A stretch of DNA of 64,000 bases. It comes from Branchiostoma floridae (Eukaryota; Chordata; Leptocardii; Amphioxiformes; Branchiostomatidae). The notes below the pieces were generated by a model. The model did not search any database, had not been told where the DNA came from, and saw only the letters and a list, made by a program, of their open reading frames with translations. Shown in pieces: positions 55,601 to 61,600 of the stretch. Made by a program: the position numbers and the translations under genes. Numbering within the stretch: the first letter of the stretch is position 1; each line of letters begins with the position of its first letter. The stretch spans positions 1,051,888 through 1,115,887 of the forward strand of contig NC_049984.1 of NCBI RefSeq assembly GCF_000003815.2, in the 5' to 3' direction.

Positions 55601-58600
55601 TTGTGTTCTTGTATTCTGTACATCATACGTTGCTTATGTGAAAGGCAATAGAAAAAGACATTAATTGTTTCAGACCCCTACCTGCAGGTTGAGTGGCCCC
55701 AGTAGCGTTACAGTACTTCCCAGCGTCACACAGGATACAGTCGTCCTCGCTCTGGGACCCCAGGTTGCCCGTGTACGTGCCGATGGGACACGGGTGCATG
55801 AAGGTGGCGCCCTGGGGACAGTAGTGGCCCGCGGCACACAGGTCACCCCACAGGACCACCTCCCGCCCTCCAGACGTGTCGTTGTTGTACACCTGAACAG
55901 GAGAGAACATGGACGTCAGTTTGTTGTAACCTGGCACTACTATATTTCATACACTACACAATGTCATCCACTTTGTGGTGTGCTATCAAAAAAGGGTCGC
56001 TATCAAGAGGAATGGACCACTGAAGTATGATCCCTAGTCACATCTGCCCCCAAATAAGTTTTTGTTCAAGGATTGAAGAAAACATCTAAAATTTGTAACA
56101 TTGCAAGCCCTATGGATACCACACATTGTGTAAGTTGAATGGAATTTGACACAGTATACATGTATTTTGTTCCCTTTCTCTAAATTTCACAAAGTCCAAA
56201 TACAGTCCTCTCTTATTTTTGCCATCTTTTATTCTTATGAGAAAAATTTCATGCAATATACCGGATCCTGCCAGAGTGCGTTCTTGAAGCAGATGTGTCC
56301 GGGGTTGCACTGTCCCGAGGGGGCGGAGAGATGGGCCTCGGCGCAGTAGTACCCCGGGGGGCAGTCCAGGCAGTCGTCGGGCTCCGTGTTGTGGGTCTGG
56401 TTGGTGTAGGTACCCTTCGGACAGGGCTCCGGTACATAACTGCCGTTGGTACAAAAGTACCCTGAAACAGAGGAAATGTGTAAAATGACAAGTAGGTAAT
56501 GTTTGGGTCATGGGTCTGGTTGGTGTAGGTACCCTTCGGACAAGGTTCTGGAACAAAGGAAATGTTTAAGATGATATCTAGGTAATATTTAAGGTGTACA
56601 GTAAGTCACTGGGTGTTGTGTTGTGTGTCTGGTTGGTGTACGTACCCTTGGGACAAGGTTCTGGTACATGGTACAAAACTACCTTGAACACAGAAAGTAA
56701 ACATTGACTATAACAAGAAGGAGAGAGTGGACCTGGTCCGGGCAAGTAGCCCGCGACGATGATGATGATAACAAGAATAATTCGAGGGGTAGAACAATGA
56801 CAAAACCTACATTGACAGAAAGCCACCCTTATACCTCATTCAGGACTGTTTGTTTGCTTGAACATTTATCTAATCATGAGACGTTGAAATTGGCCTGCAG
56901 GCCACTTTTCCTTTTCTGTCTTCTTGTCATGAGCACTGGGCATATCATTTCATCATCATCTCAAACTCTCTAATACATTTTACATGTATTTGTTTTAATT
57001 GGAAAGTAACACCAATAATAAGACATTCTGTTGCAGCAACTCCATGTAAAGTGTAAAAATAGTAGAATGGAATGTTAGGTCAAGAGTAGCTGAGAACGTC
57101 ATAAAGAAACCAAATACTGGACATATGTTCCTTACCTGATGGGCAGGCTGTTCTGTTGGTCATGCCCTTCTCTGGACAGTAGAACCCGGCTTCGCACTCT
57201 ATACACCCCCCGCTCCGCTCGTACGGTTGGTACGTCCCAAGCTTGCACAGCCGCTGCTGGGAGGAACACTGCGGCGTGTAGAATCCTGTGGAACACACAG
57301 GTACAGGTTAGCAACCAAACTGGATCCAGATTATAATCAGACTACAGTCAAACCTGTATAAGAAGACCACTCAAGGGACCCAGCAAAAGTGGTCTTCATA
57401 CATAGGTGGTCTTTATATAGAAAACAACGTGGCGGCAGTAAAGAAACTGACAAGTCAGAACATCGATAATTTATGCATGAAACGCATTTGTCTTTCTTAT
57501 TATTTACAAGATAACACGATGTTATATAATGCTAAAATTACGTATACTTATGTTATTCTTCGTATTAAAAAGTATTATATTTGTAATGATATTTATAATA
57601 GATATATTATAAGAATAATTTGAAAAGGAAAAACGGTGGTAATTCGTCCGGCTTTTTGCAGCGTGCCGTGCCGGGGCTGGCATAATTTTTTCTCATACCG
57701 CGGCCCTAATGTGACAACAAATATTCTGTAACTGAGGTATCACGCAGCTGCACGCCGGCACATCGACGAACATTTCTACCCAAAACATAATCGCTATGAT
57801 CAGAAAATGTTGCAGGCTTCTTCTTTGCGGGAGTTTTGTTTTTGTGTGACATGAAAAATGCGACATTATTTTCGGGGTATATTTTGGAAACCCACGCTAA
57901 CTCTCAGCACACTTTACGGCTGCATCGAAACCCAAAATTACGCTTGAGACACCATAAATTCACATATTAACACATGTTTCCACGAAAAGTTCTTTGGATT
58001 ATGCATTTTCAACTAGGATGGTGCTACGCAATCGTGGAAAATAGCGTTCTTTTGCGTTTTAAAACGTAAGTCTTTGAAACAAGATGGCGTCGAGCTGGCA
58101 GCAAAGTTCCCATGATGCACCGCTCCAACCAATCAGAGCGCGAGATCGCCGGGGATTCCCCTACATTATACATGCAGTTGTTGTTGTTTGTGTGGTTTCA
58201 ACCAATCAGAGGTGCGTATTTCCGACCTGCAGACGCCACGATTCAGAACCGCGCTGTGCAAAATACGTATTTCTGGAAGAACAGCGAGTCAGATGTTTTA
58301 TTATGACAGAAAATGCGTTTTTTTTTTAGTTTATCTTCGAAAAGCCTGGTGAAACTAAACGCTTTCATGTCTGCTCCCTGGATATAATGGCATTTTAGCC
58401 TGAGATTCTCATCACGAAGCCACCGAAAATTTGTAGAGTGAAGTGCCGATCCAGAAGTAGAATGGGAGGGGGCATAATCATGTGGTAATTACGCTCATTT
58501 TTCGCCGTGAACATTAAAGTAGCGTGACAAAATCACATGCCGCGGTCGTTTTGGCAGTGTTTAGGTAGCGTGCGGTCGCCTTTAGTGGTGGTCGTGGTCC

Positions 58601-61600
58601 CGTTGGACAGTGGTCGTCATATACAGAAATGTTAATGCTTACGTCTATGGGAAAATTCAAGGGACCGCTTTTCGGCGGTCGTAGTGGACAGTGGGTCGTT
58701 ATGCACAGGTGGTCGGTAGACCAGGTTTGACTGTATATACCATAAACGCCATTTAATGCACTTGCAATGATACAGAAGTAAGCAAAGATAGTCGTATATC
58801 CTTTTTAAGGCTGAAGGGGCAGTAGGCTGTTAGCCTTTGTTTCTGTAGGGCACAGTATTTTGAAGCAGGGTCAGGGTCAAGGTTAGGATGCAGAGTTTGG
58901 GGTTTAGGTTAGGAGTTGGGGTCAGGGGTCAAGGCCAGTCTAGTATGTTGTACACTTACCACATTGAGTGATATGTTGGTAGGGTCAGGGTTTGGGTTTG
59001 GGTTAGTGTTAGGGTCAGTCTAGTATGCGATGTACTTACCAGGTTGAGTTATATATTGGCAGGACACATTAGCAGCTCCGGTACAATAGCAGCCCGCGTC
59101 ACAGCATCCCGTGGGCTCCGGGCCGCGGGCGTTGGAGCAGTAGTAGCCTGGGTCGCAGCGGCTGCAGTCATTATCGTCCACAGCGCCTGAGGCGTTGCTG
59201 TAGGTGCCCGGGGGACAGGGCAGGCTCTCGAACGAACCTGGAAGAAACGTTACTCATGTTGATCTGTCGGCCTGTTTATCATTGATTAGGTAACCAACTA
59301 GCACCAAATTCATGCTGATAGTTTCAGTGATAGGTCTATTCTTATGGATGACATTGACCCATACATTGATAAAGGCAGACGCATCTGTAACCAGTTCTAA
59401 CACACGAAGAGCTGTTTGTGATTATAATGCCTGCATTAGATGCAAGGAACACATTAACAAAATTGGAAGTAAAGTAGTATCAGCTCAGCCTCTGAAAGCT
59501 TTCTCTTTTGTAACAGTTTACTTTTACCCCTTTGTTTCAGAAGCATGAACACTTTTTACACCTTGTTCCCTTCTTGTTACTTCATGTATCGAATCTTCAA
59601 TGTCATTTGATCTAGAAATCCTGTGACAAAGAAGTTTCAACAATGTTCTTTCTTCAGACCCAAGACATACACTCTCGGCCAAAATGAGTTTAATTCTTGT
59701 CTATGAATAAAGCACCTCAGAATCATTAAATCAAAGAATCCCGTGACAAAAACGTGGATATTTACCGAGTGGACAGTAGCCCCCTGCGGGGCACACCTCG
59801 CCGGTCTCCCCGTCCGTCGGACTGGAGGTGTTTGCTCCGCTGTAGCACACGTATCCCGGGTCGCAGGGCGCCCTGGGGCTCAGCAGGCCTGGGGCGTCGC
59901 AGTACTTCCCCTTGTCACAAAGGGGGCAGTCTTCTAGCTGTACCAAACCTGAGGGGTAAAACACAGGAGTTTTATAATGTACACATGTCAGATGCAGTAC
60001 TCCACTTGTCACACAGGGGGCAGCCATCCAACTGTACGAGGCCTAGGGGGTAAAACAGGAGTTTTATAATGTACAGTTAGCTGGGCACCCAAGGGGGTGT
60101 TGCAGTACTGCCTTTGTCACACAGGGGGCAGTCTTCTAGCTGTACCAGACCTGGGGGGTAAAACACAGGAGTTTTATAATGTACACAGTTAGCTGGGCAC
60201 CCTGGGGTGTTGCAGTACTTCCCCTTGTCACACAGGGGGCAGACCTCCAACTGTACCAGACCTGCCGGAAATCACACACTCAGGAGTTTTGTACAGACTG
60301 TAACAGGCAAGAGTCACGAAAAGGTTTGAAAAACGTATTTAAAACAAAAAGGAGTTTCATCAACATCGCACCAGCTCTCTGTGTATCATACAGGAGTTTC
60401 TCAAGATCACACCAGGTCTCTAGAGTATTCCTATCTAAGAAAGTCCTACCTGTGGTGCTTCTATATCTCCCCTTGGGGCAGGGTATAGGTGAAAAGATGT
60501 TAAGGTTACAGTAGGTTTAGGGTTGAGTAAGAGGAAAAGTCGTACCTGTGGTGTTTCCGTATCTCCCCACGGGGCAGGGGATGGGTGCGGAGATGTTGGC
60601 GGGGCAGTAGTACCCGCGGTCGCACACGTTGGGGTTCTTGGTCCCCAGGGGGCAGTAGTGCGCCTCGGGGCAGGGCAGACAGTCATCCACAGTCTCGCTG
60701 GCCGGGGTCGTCACGTAGGTGCCAGGAGGACACGGAACCTGCGCACGAGAATGATGATTTTGTTTCCATAAAAATGGCAAGATGTAAGCTGCAGTGGTTT
60801 ATGTACACAAAACATAACTGATGAAGCCACTCTGGCAGAAGATACTGTAAATGCAGAAATATTCGTGAACTTAAAACCACCGCGAACATTTTTCCAGTAT
60901 AGTATGTGAATACAGTCTATGACGCTACCGCGAACTTAAAACCACCGTGAACACTCCATGTTCCCGCTACCGCAAAAGTAAATCCCCACGAATTTAAATG
61001 AATTTACAGTAGCAAAGAAAATAGGCAACATTTACAAACAAATACTGCCTTTTCCTCCCATGAAAAATGGACAGTTCCAAATCGGCCCTTTACAGAAATG
61101 GACAATACCAAAGTTACTTCCAACTCTGACAATTAGCTGAATGCTTTACCTGCTTCTCTCCATAGGAGCCGATGGTTGCTGGGATGGATCCGTACGGGTT
61201 GGGAAAAGCTGTGGGGCAGTAGTAACCCCCCTCACACTGCCCTGACACTTGGTACGACCCTTCCAGACAGTAGTAGCCAGCCGTGCAGTTCTGACAGGCC
61301 GTCACGTACCCCTCCCCGTCGTTGGGGTTGAACGTACCGACGGGACATGGCACCTCAAACGGAGTCGCTGGGAAAGAGACAGAAAATAACCTTTGTTATT
61401 ATGTTGAAAGTTCATCTGAGTAAGAAGGGGGTGAGGGCACCATGGACGTTCTGAAAAATATTCCCCACTGCTCACTGAGTCACACGTTCTACATTTTGTA
61501 CCTGCGTTACGTGACAAAGACTGGGGTTGGAACATTAAACTTTTGTCCAATTTTTGTGTTCAAATTACAGTGAAAATTTGCTTTAGAGCTTTTGCTACAA

